A stretch of 64,000 nt of DNA. Origin: Glandiceps talaboti. Taxonomy: Eukaryota; Hemichordata; Enteropneusta; Spengelidae. A program made the translations under genes and the position numbers. Below, one piece after another: positions 1 to 10,062 of this stretch. The stretch covers positions 7,813,280 to 7,877,279 of the forward strand of contig NC_135568.1 of the NCBI RefSeq assembly GCF_964340395.1. The letters are read 5' to 3'. The notes beneath the pieces were generated by a model. It worked only from the letters and a program-made list of their open reading frames with translations, was not told the DNA's origin and ran no database searches. Each line of letters starts with the position of its first letter. Position 1 is the stretch's first letter.

Positions 1-600
1 CAAAGGTTATCTGCTCAAGAAAGATGCACTATTCAGAGTGCTTGCATGGTCACTGAAGTATGACATGGTGTGATGTGTATTCATTTTATACACTGACATG
101 TTTTAGATAATTTTTGCAAACTCTTCAACTATGTCCACCTCAATAAAGTTACTAAAAAATGTAAAATCATAGCCCAAAAATGCATTCTTTTCACTATTGC
201 CAGGATATGTGTAGTTTGATATTAATGATAAGTATATTGTACATGTTTGTATTTCTAAATGTTAGTAAATCTTAAATACCTAGTTTCAAACTCCATTCAG
301 TACCTATAAAACCTTATAAAATTCAATTTTACTGTAAATTTAAAATAGTCCTTACATTAAATTTGAAATTTTTTAAAAAGAAAATGGAATTATTCAAAAT
401 ATGGAGAGATTTATTGTCTAAGTTTCAAAATGATCGTAAAGATAGTAAAAACACACAATGTCAGTTTGTACTGAATGTATTTTAAATTATATCAAAGGCA
501 TGTAGTACCAGGCATCATACAGGTGTACCATGACCTGTATGACTGCTATGACCAACCTGACATATTGTATTTGTTCTTTTTTATAAACCCATTTTAGCTG
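1..600. other. no gene recognised (probable exostosin intron)
   Basis: AT-rich sequence with no exon-like open frame flanked by splice sites and no recognisable protein similarity. Because the first exostosin exon found starts at 2035 in the middle of a domain, this stretch is most simply intron of that gene, with the earlier exons lying to the left of the window. Confidence 0.4.
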
Positions 601-639
601 CAATGGATAGCTAGACCAGAGACTTGATTACCAGACACT

Positions 640-790
640 GACATGACTGACTGACTGACTGACTGACTGACTGTCTGTCTGTCTGTCTGACTGACTGACT
701 GACTGACTGATTGACTGACTGACTGACTGTCTGACTGACTGACTGTCTGACTGTCTGTCTGACTAACTGACTGACTGACTGTATTAAGTC
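640..790. repeat. CTGA/CTGT tetranucleotide microsatellite
   Basis: Long run of ctga units interspersed with ctgt units. The open frames seen across it (serine/valine/glutamine-rich) are artefacts of the repeat. Confidence 0.9.
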
Positions 791-919
791 AGACAGCCAA
801 GTCTCTTGGGTAATAATAGACAGCATCAGACTTTCCTATCTGTCAATTGATCAAAAGCCATTTCTCTGACATCTGGAGATCATTTAAAAAGTGGTCACTC
901 CATGTCATGGTCATACATT

Positions 920-1209
920 TGAAAAATGGCCGCTATATATCTCATACATTTCAAAAATGGCTGCTACATATTCAAACATTTCAAAAATGGCTGTTTCAAT
1001 GTCATACATTTCAAAAATGGCTGCTATATATCTCATACGTTTCAAAAATGGCTGCTACAATGTCATAAATTTATAAATGGCTGCAACATGTCATATATTT
1101 TTTTTTAAATGGCTGCTATATATTCAAACATTTCAAAAATGGCTGCTACATATTCAAACATTTCAAAAATGGCTGCTACAGCAATGTCATACATTTCAAA
1201 AATGGCCGC
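920..1209 (+). repeat. minisatellite, ~30-bp unit, ten ATGGC(T/C)GC motifs
   Basis: Ten units of 29-33 bp built around acatttcaaaaatggctgc; the ATG of each unit lies at 926, 957, 987, 1017, 1048, 1077, 1109, 1139, 1169 and 1202. The core CAAAAATGGCTGC resembles the animal YY1 consensus (AAnATGGCnGC). Open frames run through it in all three forward frames only because the unit lacks stops. It lies in what is probably an exostosin intron. Confidence 0.85.
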
Positions 1210-1623
1210 AACATGTCAGAGGAATTATTTTAAAGATCCAGTTTTTTCATCTGTAACTATAAAAAATATCATGTTTATTTTGCCACTCTGCATTTATCAC
1301 AGCAGGTGAGCAAATCCAGTGATCCTACCCAGTTTTTACAATTATGACTACTCCATTAGACATCAAAACATTATAAGAAACACGGTGACCATACCAATCA
1401 AATGCTGTGTTCCACACTCACTGATTACCAGCATTAAAGAAAAGATAATTAACAATAATTAACCCAAGACAATTATGTATTATAACATGAAGTTGTATTC
1501 TGATTTTTTTTTATACATTATGTCATTAAAAAATCAAGACCACCAAATCTGAGTGTATGACCACCAGATTAGTACAGTCACTGGTACATTGACTGCCAAT
1601 TTCAAAATGTATTTGATTACCCC

Positions 1624-1884
1624 TGAATAGGCAACTTTTGAACCTGCCATGTTGAATGATGCATCATGGGAAATACAATAATAATAATAAATATGAATCA
1701 ATCAGTATTGTAAACAATATTGTTACATTGTTTGTAACCACAACTAAGTATTTCATAGTTACCCTGATCATTGTAGGAGGTTTATTCTATCAATAGCTCC
1801 AGATTAGGTATTATGATAACAGCAGACATTCCCATAGTCCTTTGCATCTGAGCATGCTCAGTCTGGAGTGCAAGTTCCCTATTG
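1624..1884. mobile_element. MITE-like element, family CAATAGGGAACTTGCAA, copy 1
   Basis: About 260 bp, clearly related along its length to 20605-20858 and 28995-29243. Shared blocks include gccatgttgaatg, catcatgggaaat, ttgtttgtaacca, agctccagatta and gagcatgctcag. The terminal inverted repeat is intact at the right end (gtgcaagttccctattg) and degenerate at the left. No coding capacity. Confidence 0.75.
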
Positions 1885-2034
1885 GGTAATTATTCATAAT
1901 TTAATAAATCATGACATCAGATTGGACCGTTGGGCCATTACATTTCTATAGTCACTGGTCCAGGCAGCACCAGTTTTAAGATCAATGTATTCACCCATGT
2001 ATCATAGTACTAAGTATGTCAGTTTCATTTTCAG

Positions 2035-2799
2035 AGGCCGTATCCGTCCAGTTTTTGATAAACTTTGGTCCAAGGATCCTGACTTCAAGTTAATAGATGG
2101 CATACTGACAGATGAAAGCTACCATCACCTTCTCACAACTAGCAAATATTGTCTTATTCTCCGTGGCAACAGAGTAAGTCACTCTATTCTTCTCTGGTTC
2201 TTTCACATCAAAAGTAAAGTTGGTTATGTTGGTAAAAGTCTGCAGTGTTGTACATGATCTTTAGTCATAAAATAAATTTGGAAATTGGTTGAATGGTCAC
2301 CACATGAGCAGTGCCGTAGTGTTGAAAAGCAGGAGAAACCGGAGTATGGTCACTACATGAGCAGTGCTCTAGTGTTGAAAAGCAGGAGAAACCGGAGTAC
2401 CTGGAGAAAACCTGTGTTGTTCGACAGGGTCAAACTTAGCATCACCCTTCTTACATACAGACCTGGTTAATTTTTAATCAAACCCAGCCAACACCAAGCG
2501 GGTTTGAACCCAGACTGCAGTGGTATGAGCACAGGGAACAGGACAAATAATCAGTTTTGTTATCGCGATTTTCCGGATTTCTAATATTATTTGCTGTATA
2601 TTTCAAATAAAGTTTCCTCTCACTGTTTTTTTCTTTCTATTTCCTATCTGATATCAATGTCTTATCGGAGCTTATCAGCTTTGCATTAATTAGTAGCTTA
2701 CTAATTCAAGAACAAACCCACTAGTTATTTGCCCAATTAGCGCATTAAGCCGTGAGTGTAAACATCCACTGATCCCACTAATGGTGTTGGGCAAATAAC

Positions 2800-2831
<32 letters not shown>

Positions 2832-3929
2832 CGATCAATTGTATTTCGTCAAGGTATGGAGCCCTAGATTAATGGATGCTGTATGGTTTGGCTGTGTTCC
2901 AGTCATTATTGCAGACTACTATCATCTCCCACTACAAGGTTTCCTGGACTGGAAAAAATTTGCCGTTATTATACCAGAAGCACAGGTATGTAGAGATTTG
3001 CCATCATTGTACCAGAAACACAGGTATGTAGAGATTTGCCATCATTCTACCAGAGACACAGGTATGTAGAGATTTGCCATCATTTTACCAGAAACACAGG
3101 TATGTAGAGATTTGCAATCATTGTAGTAGACACACAGGTATGTAGAGATTTGCAATCATTGTACCAGAGATGCAGGTAATAGACAAAAGCAAAACAAGAA
3201 AGTCACTGGATACTATTTTGTCACAATAACAAGACATCAGTCTCCATCTGTGTGGGATTTGGGCAAGTAACAAATCTTTTATCACAATTTGTTCAAAGGT
3301 TATGTACAAAAATTAATAGTGAACTGGGCTTGTTTTTATAAGCATTGTGTGTTACAGCAAAATTAAAACATGCATTATTTGTTAAATATCATTCAAATAT
3401 CTTTATACTAGTCCCAAAAAAAACCAGTACTACATTATTTATACCAAGTTGAACACAATCAAGCAGATAATATGGGATTTATACCCTGGTTGTACTATGT
3501 CATGTCAATTTGCATTTCTGCCACTTGTCTGCAGTGTTGGAATGTGATTCAAAACATTCAAAGTCACCATTACTCCTTCAGATATTTAATAAATCACGAT
3601 CATTTCTTGTGCAACTATACTTCCAGCCTGGGGATTTTTCTTCATTCAGCCATATTGAAATATGAGTGACCTAAGGGGTCTTGTCACTTTGGGTTGAAGA
3701 CTTGGACATCTATTATATTTTACTATATTATATATCTAATTGTCCACAGGTAGCTGATGTCAAATCTATTTTACTATCGATTTCATCTGAAGAGCTTTCG
3801 AAGAAGCAAACAGTACTGTCTCAAGTGTATACCTACTTTGCATGGAATAACCCACCGAAGCCATATGATGCTTTTCATATGGTACTGTATGAACTGTGGC
3901 AGAAACGACATACAGTACGCTATGCGTGA
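2035..3929 (+). CDS. exostosin-family (GT47) glycosyltransferase, 3' part
   Basis: Three C-terminal exons, 2035-2173, 2854-2985 and 3750-3929 (stop TGA), together 150 residues; earlier exons are outside the window or unrecognised. The first encodes DKLWSKDPDF and YCLILRGNR, the second SPRLMDAVWFGCVPVIIAD followed by DWKKFAVIIPEA, the third a helical tail with VYTYFAWNNPP and YDAFHMVLYELW. These are the hallmarks of the exostosin domain: the SPR...EA/DA...G.VPVII.D block binds the nucleotide sugar in GT47 enzymes. Family members are Golgi type II membrane proteins that build glycans such as heparan sulfate. The GT64 domain of EXT1/EXT2 is absent after this block, so it is more like a GT47-only protein; the exact acceptor cannot be told. 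Junctions are phase 0. Odd: the end of exon 2854-2985 with its donor is tandemly repeated in the intron, and the final codons run into a minisatellite. Confidence 0.8.
2292..2420. repeat. 54-bp direct repeat within a dispersed repeat
   Basis: Two units starting at 2292 and 2346, each atggtcac(c/t)acatgagcagtg ... agcaggagaaaccggagt. The following accggagtacctggagaaaa block resembles a dispersed repeat common in marine invertebrate genomes (recollection, not checked). Confidence 0.55.
2798..2838. repeat. GATT tetranucleotide run next to a splice acceptor
   Basis: About eight gatt units end some 15 bp before the AG at 2852-2853 that opens the second exostosin exon. It replaces the usual polypyrimidine tract with mixed sequence. 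Confidence 0.7.
2971..3178 (+). repeat. 38-bp tandem array made from an exon end plus its 5' splice site
   Basis: The end of the exostosin exon (accagaagcacag) and the first intron bases (gtatgtagagatttgcc) form a 38-bp unit repeated downstream. The CAG before GT falls at 2983, 3021, 3059, 3097, 3135 and 3173, exactly 38 bp apart. The first five copies keep CAG|GTATGT; the last reads CAG|GTAATA. Since 38 is not a multiple of 3, use of a downstream donor would shift the frame. Confidence 0.85.
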
Positions 3930-4299
3930 ACTATGGTGGAAATGATGCATTGTACGTACGCTATGTGTGGACTATGGCAAAAACAACATATTATACACTT
4001 TGTGTGAACAATGGCAGAAACGACATATAGTATACTATGCGTGAACTGTGGTGGAAAAGATGCATCGTATGTACGCTATGTGTGGACTGTGGTGGAAATG
4101 ATGCACTGTGCACTATGTGTGGACTATGGCAAGAACCACATATTATACACTGTGTGAACTGTGGCAGAAATGACATATACATGTAGTACGCTATGTGTGA
4201 ACTATAGTGGAAATTATGCTCAGTTAAGTGCCCTATGTGTGGATTATGACAGAAACAACATTTACATGTAGTACATTATGTGTGAATAACAATAACAAG

Positions 4300-4358
<59 letters not shown>

Positions 4359-4640
4359 GTGTGAACTATGGTGGAAACAACATATAGAACGCTATGTATG
4401 AACTATGACTAAAACCAACATATGATACGTCGCTATCTTGGGACTATGGCCGAAACAACATATAATATGGTACATGTATGTGTGAACTACATGGAAGAAA
4501 CGACATATAGTACGCATGCTGTCCATAAACAATGGTAGAAGTAGCATATGCTATGGATGATCTATAACAGAAATGGTATTCTGTGTGTGAATTGTGACAG
4601 AAACAACATATAATATGTATGTAAGAACTATGCTAGAAAC
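3886..4640 (+). repeat. degenerate ~35-40-bp minisatellite seeded by the last exostosin codons
   Basis: Repeats of tgaactgtggcagaaacgac ... acgctatg(c/t)g(t) continue from the last 14 codons of the coding exon through the 3' flank. Variants alternate tgaactatggtggaaatgat and ggactatggcaaaaacaac. The array is interrupted by a (TG)n run at 4298-4355. The first unit is coding, the rest is 3' UTR or flank. Confidence 0.75.
4298..4355. repeat. (TG)n microsatellite
   Basis: Nearly pure tg dinucleotide run inside the preceding minisatellite. Confidence 0.95.
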
Positions 4641-4649
4641 CTCTTAATA

Positions 4650-5170
4650 TGCTGTGCATGAGTTACAGCAACAAACAATGTACATGAATACATTACATAT
4701 ACATGTATACGTATACCGATATATAGCCTATGTGTAATATTGGCAGAAACAACATTTGATTTGTTATACATGGATGATAGGGTACAAGAGATATCAACAC
4801 GGCATAAAATTGTACACTTGTAGTCTGAAGTACATGTATGTGTCCCATTCATATACTCATTTACATAAATGTGCAATGCAATTTTACCTCAAAAGATGTG
4901 TTAATTATGAAGTAATTGTACAACCATTACAGAACTCAAGAAGTTTATGTCTATCAGAAGGTAACACTTACAATACTTAAAGTTATAGACCGTTAAAGTA
5001 ATAGTAGATAGATAGTAGATAGTAGATGTAGAGTAGATAAAGACAGGGCTAGAAGTTATGAAAAAAATTTAATTTGCCCATTGGATAAGTATAATATTTT
5101 ATTATAAAAGGTACTTATCTGAATCAGAAAGTATTTACAGTGGATATTTTTTGTGTGTAAATTTTATTTA
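4650..5170. other. no gene recognised
   Basis: Tail of the degenerate minisatellite, then AT-rich DNA with a short gatagtaga repeat near 5003-5038. No exon or RNA gene seen. Confidence 0.5.
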
Positions 5171-5175
5171 CATGT

Positions 5176-5560
5176 CATAATAATAATAATAATAATAATA
5201 ATAAGATGATTTGTAATGCGCCTCATCTCCGAAGAGCTCGAAGCGCAGAGCAAGAGTGGATACAGAAATATATAGTTAATGGAAATGTGAATTCAAGGTA
5301 ATGTGTATTAAATAAAATGAGAAAGAAAAACAGTTATTAGCAGTTGAAGAGGTGAGTTTTGAGAGAATGTCTGAAGGTTGACAAAGATTTGGAATGGCGA
5401 AGATCAAAAGGGAGGTGGTTCCATGAAGTAGGGCCAATGTAAGAGAAGGATCTTTCACCAAATGTTTTGGTTGACACCCTTGGAACACAGAGAAGACGAG
5501 ATCAGAAGACGAGCGAAGTGGTCTTCGAGGAATGTATTGATGTAGAAGATCCGTGAGATA
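5176..5560. repeat. probable dispersed retroelement-like repeat with AAT run
   Basis: An (AAT)n run is followed by gcgcctcatctccgaagagc, a block around ggttccatgaagtagggcc and gatctttcacc. The layout resembles 3' regions of dispersed retroelements in marine invertebrates. No intact reading frame, so the assignment is tentative. Confidence 0.35.
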
Positions 5561-5984
5561 TCATGTGAGTTGCGATCATGTAACTTTCAGTTTGAATTTC
5601 ACTTTGAGTTTGAGACTTTGTTCTTTGCATAAACTGTAAACTCAGAAAATCTTAAGTAGACTCTTTGTCCGTATACTGCTATTCATATGCTGTAATATCA
5701 CTTTGTGCAATTTGTGCAAGTACAGAAGAGTTTTACTTTTATTAGAATGAGTAAGCAGAAGTTTGAAAATCAAAAACCATGAGAAATTCTACTAGTCCAT
5801 TTGGACAAGTACTTTCTACAATCACTCATCCAAGGCTTCAAATCATTTGGGACAGTACAATATATTACTTACTGTGGAAGGGTAAATTTATGGACATATC
5901 ATTCTGCCAGTTCAGAGAGAAATGCTAACGCTGAATAATTAAATCATTGCGTGATCAAGGTCCGTAGTAGATTGATCTAAACGT

Positions 5985-6065
5985 TGCATTCATTTCCAAT
6001 TTATCGTTCCAAAGTAACTATATTGTACTGTCCTATTGATTCATGGAATCATGAACAATATATTC
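5985..6065 (+). repeat. dispersed repeat, empty-site paralogue of 26236-26320
   Basis: cattcatttccaattta ... ttgtactgtcctattgatt recurs at 26241-26300, where a TIR element has inserted immediately to its left. Here gttgcattcatttcc is continuous, giving the uninterrupted form of the target. Confidence 0.6.
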
Positions 6066-6309
6066 TCCATTGTTGAAATCACTTGTCAAAGTCTCCTTTA
6101 TTTCAAACCCTGAATGTATACAGAAGTATGAGCTAAACACACTCTGCCTAGTCCTTGTTTTTCTAGCCTGTTTGCATCACTATCTGTGTTTCTGCTTTGG
6201 TGTCTCATAAACCACTTATAATGCTAGTAAAAGCAATTGATTAATTTAACCATGCTCCCAATAACAGTGATATGTCTGTCTGTAGATACTTGCATACTAT
6301 TTGCTATAT

Positions 6310-6720
6310 GTTTTTCTGCTCTTCATTGGTTACCTGTCCAGTACAGGATTCAATACAAAGTACTACTGATCACCTACAAGGCACTCAATAACACTACTCC
6401 TGGTTATATCACTGAATTGATTAACAGTAAATCCACAACTCGTTCACTTCACTCAAACAACATCTACTTCATGTACCCCATTGTAATACAAAGTCATATG
6501 GTGAGAGTGTGTTCACAAGCAATGCCCCTCTTATGGAACAGTATATACCAATTGGGCTTCATTCATCACCCAGTGTCGATAATTCAAGAAGGATATCAAG
6601 ACGCATCTGTTTGCAAGAGCTTTCTAACTTTTACAACGATCTACAGTTGTCCCTGTTCAGTGTCATAAGAACATTACGCCATATTGGATTCTGGTGCTAT
6701 ACAAGTTCTTTTGAATGATT
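6310..6720 (+). mobile_element. non-LTR retrotransposon (LINE) ORF2 C-terminal fragment, frameshifted
   Basis: The frame reads ALHWLPVQYRIQYKVLLITY, KALNNTTPGYI, then LLWNSIYQLG, the conserved C-terminal region following the reverse transcriptase of many LINEs. A frameshift near 6540 moves the rest (HSSPSVDNSRR) to another frame. The 3' end near ggtgctatacaagttcttttg is followed by tgattgatt-type repeats, as expected for a LINE tail. It is a 5'-truncated dead copy. Confidence 0.8.
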
Positions 6721-7068
6721 GATTGAGTAATTGATATATATTATGTCACTCTTGTGGTCATCTCAATGAGAGCAGATTTAATCAAAGCAATATCACACAT
6801 TAGTACTAACATTGTTAGTTGATATCTAAATTCAAACGTCTACCTGTCTGTTATCATTTCAAAGGGAGTTTGTATAATTTTTGGAGATTGTTTTTGCTAC
6901 GTTTTGGCGGAGGGGTTATTGTTTCTACATGTTAAAAAAATACTTGTACTGTTCTACTTTATACTGAGGTATACTTAACCAGTACAACTCAACCAGTACA
7001 TGGTATTGACTGAACTTAAGCCTAGTATTTTAAATATGTTATAAATGAGGAAAGAAAAGTGACACGTG

Positions 7069-7300
7069 TAGGAATTCAACCCGCGTCCCCTAAACACTTG
7101 TCAGAGTGCTCTAACCAGCTGAGCTAAAGTGCCAACTGGTAGATACCATGAATTGAACCAACGTCCCCATAATACTAGTCAGGGTGCTCTAACCAGATGA
7201 GCTAACGTGACAACTGGTAGATGCCGTGAATTCAACCCACGTCCCCAAAACACTAGCCAGAGTGCTCTAACCAGCTGAGCTAACATGTCAGCTGGTAGAG
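7069..7300 (-). repeat. three tandem tRNA-derived units (pseudo-tRNA array)
   Basis: Three units of about 77 bp. On the minus strand each reads TTAGCTCAGCTGGTTAGAGC (an excellent tRNA D-arm/A-box; one unit has tcatctgg), then a variable middle, then a B-box-like gggttgaattc. The anticodon arm does not fold convincingly and the B box is degenerate, so they look like tRNA-derived repeats rather than working tRNAs. D-arm copies lie near 7107-7126, 7184-7203 and 7263-7282. Confidence 0.6.
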
Positions 7301-7561
7301 AATTGTGAATTGTTCCTGATGTGTACTTACTTTCCCCGAGGTGGGATGAGAACCCAACTCATTTTATTAAAGCTTTACCATTCATTCTGAGGATCTCAAA
7401 TAGATTTGTGCAAATGGAAAATTAAGGAGGTCTGAAAGCGTTACAGGAATTATCATAAATACATCTAAGATGTTATAAAACCTACAAAAAAATATACTTT
7501 TCCATATGACCTTGGACCATTACAGAAATTGCCTGTAGTGGTCAGAGGTATAACAAGTGCT

Positions 7562-8001
7562 TAGGCCAAATAAAAAAAAACTGTGTTTCCAATAACCCGA
7601 CCGACCCTAGATTAAGCCGCCGACCCTAAACGTTTCTTTACATGCAGAAAGGTAAAAAACTTGGGGGTTAAAATTTACTTCTATTTGTGTGTACACCTTC
7701 ATGCCCTTTGCCTCATCTGTGGTCTCTTTTGTTTAATTCGTACTACAGAGAGAAACCAGTTCTTTTTAGACTATAACAGTACATAACATGTTTGTCTACT
7801 TAACTTATAATTGTCTGCATTTACTTCTTATATGAATCATCAAACTCTTACAGAAGTATTCTAACCGTCGAGTATCTTATCTTTGGGATCGAAGAAATGT
7901 TTTAATAATTTTTTAAAGCAAATTAAAATAAAATTCAGACCGACCTACCCTATTTTTTTGAAGTCATGTTATCGGAAACAAACATTTTTTTTATTTAGTC
8001 C
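7562..8001. mobile_element. TIR element, family GGCCTAACAAAATAATTG, copy 1 (degenerate)
   Basis: Left end taggccaaataaaaaa and right end ttttttttatttagtcc are imperfect inverted repeats; inside each end are inverted blocks (accctagattaagccgcc near the left, gaccgacctaccctat near the right). Related to 8960-9336 and to a partial copy at 23578-23655. Non-coding. Confidence 0.6.
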
Positions 8002-8142
8002 TCATATCTTGATAACGAGCTGTAGCCGATTTATCAACATGCTCCACATAGGACAAACGGGGGCACTTAAAATGCATCATAACTGCACATGTGTAACAAA
8101 TTCAGGGGCCTCTAATGTTAACGTAACCCCCTTCAATGTTAC

Positions 8143-8146
8143 TCTC

Positions 8147-8241
<95 letters not shown>
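8143..8241. repeat. (CT)n microsatellite, ~100 bp
   Basis: Almost uninterrupted ct dinucleotides. They generate the long LSLSLS open frame, which is not a gene. Confidence 0.97.
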
Positions 8242-8244
<3 letters not shown>

Positions 8245-8279
8245 CTCTGTACACGGGATCGACTTGGACTTTTAGGGAA

Positions 8280-8950
8280 TTAGTTCAAACTACACACAAT
8301 GTTCATGGTTAACCTGGATCATTTAGAAGTGGCCACGGAGCAGATCGTAGCTCCTTGTCTAGGCCTAGCTGTTGCCTTCAGCTAGCCAACTTCCCAAGAA
8401 AATGAATCCATAATTTTATTATTCAATTAAATTCTTAAAAACATAAAATATACAATACTCAAATGATTGGGTGATAAAATAATCAGCACCATAAATGACT
8501 AAAACGGAAGTATTGCCGTCGCCTTAATTCAATGCAAATGATATTGACAAATATGAAATCTAGCTAAACAATGTGATCACGTCATTGTTCTTCCAACTGT
8601 CTGTAATCAGTCATTATTTGACATCAACGATCTTTTAATAACTTATGTTATCATCTTGGAAGAATACTATTCGCGATGTGCAAACATTTGTTCTAAGTAT
8701 TAATTCATGACAGCTGAGAGTTCACGGTGATCTCACAAAACATCAAATCTTAGCGAATATTAAAAAGTTGTATTCTGTCATCCGTAACACGTGCACACAT
8801 GTTTAGAGTTTGAATGTCAGCTACAAATAATTAACGTACAGTCTGTTACTCGTGATGGTCACCAAAACAATAGTACCTTAATTGTTCAAATGTTGGCATA
8901 AATTATAATTTGATTAATTGTAGTTCTTAGTCTGTCACTGGTAAGAATAA
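8280..8950. other. no gene recognised
   Basis: AT-rich intergenic DNA. Both strands were scanned and no exon, tRNA or foldback was found. Confidence 0.5.
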
Positions 8951-8959
8951 GTTATTTTT

Positions 8960-9336
8960 GGCCTAACAAAATAATTGTTTGGTTCGGTTCCCCGACCCCA
9001 CCTAGATTTTCACTACAGACCCTAAACTTTTTTTTTTACATATTCGAGAAACAATAATGAAATCGGGAAAATTATGAAGTCTCGCCAGAAATAGTGGATG
9101 CGGAAACTGACATTAACTTAAAAAGACGATGTAAGACTGTTCTTCCAATCTGTAAAGGCTGTACATCTGATGAGAAGAAATAGATAACACAGAGACCTTC
9201 TGGTAAACAGCATGAAACGTAACTACCTGAACTAGTCACTCACACAACACATGAAAAAAATAATATAAAAAATCTACCAACCCCACCTATTCTAAAATTT
9301 AGCGTAATCGGAACCACGCAATTATTTTAGTAGGCC
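8960..9336. mobile_element. TIR element, family GGCCTAACAAAATAATTG, copy 2
   Basis: Left end ggcctaacaaaataattg matches the reverse complement of the right end caattattttagtaggcc at 16 of 18 positions. Subterminal blocks ccccacctagatttt and aaccccacctattcta are also inverted. About 377 bp, non-coding, MITE-like. Confidence 0.75.
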
Positions 9337-9339
9337 TCA

Positions 9340-9990
9340 ATTGTTTTATTTTTTGTTAGTCAGTTAGTTAGTTAGTTAGTTAGTTAGTATTATAGCGAGT
9401 CAAACTGCCTTTAAATCAACGTAAATCACCACCCGTGTTTCTATTCCATCACTTGGTTCCATTATTCCTTTTGAAATAATTTGTACTGGAGGATTTATTT
9501 TCCTTCTGTATAAAACATTTAGCGACATCCTCTCTAACTGAGACGAACAAAAAAAAATTCATTTTAAAAATACATGCCGTCAGAGGACACAGTGTCTGGT
9601 AACCTTATTCCCTACAAGCTGTTACAGACTTGTTTACCAAATACAATACGGTATTAATTGCACACAAAGAGAAGCATACCGACAGAGAGCCTTGTGTCTG
9701 GAAACGAATACTCTCAATAAACTGTTACAGACTTTACCAAAACCAACACAATGTTAATTATCTGAACTGTCTGTCGTCTGAAAGACCATCCTTTATTGAT
9801 ACTAAATATTGATATCCATCAGGGACAATTTCTTGGCATCACTTTTTGCTCTTGCTAATGTTTCAAGTTATAACGTTATTTTTGTGGTTTTTGCAATAGT
9901 GCAATTTTCTCTACCCTGGACTTGAAGCATTAATTAGTCATAAAGACAGAAAATGTTCCGCCCATTTCAAGCTGTATGACCTCCAAAACA
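9340..9990. other. upstream region of the tachylectin/LCCL gene
   Basis: A short (GTTA)n run near 9356-9387, then AT-rich DNA up to the promoter at 9994. No exon recognised. Two related segments mention cagagacttgtttaccaa and cagactttaccaaaac near 9625 and 9728, a weak internal repeat. Confidence 0.4.
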
Positions 9991-9993
9991 CTG

Positions 9994-10062
9994 CATAAAA
10001 AGGGACTCCGGACTGCTGAAGACCATATCTCAGAGCTGATACAATTAAGAACAGCAAGAGAC
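9994..10062 (+). promoter_or_regulatory. TATA-like promoter and 5' UTR of the tachylectin/LCCL gene
   Basis: cataaaaa at 9994-10001 lies about 60 bp before the ATG at 10063, so transcription would start near 10025 with a short leader. Inferred from spacing only. Confidence 0.5.

Noticed and set aside
7105-7290. Functional tRNA genes on the minus strand
   Set aside because: D-arm words are excellent, but the anticodon stem and B box do not form in any of the three units.
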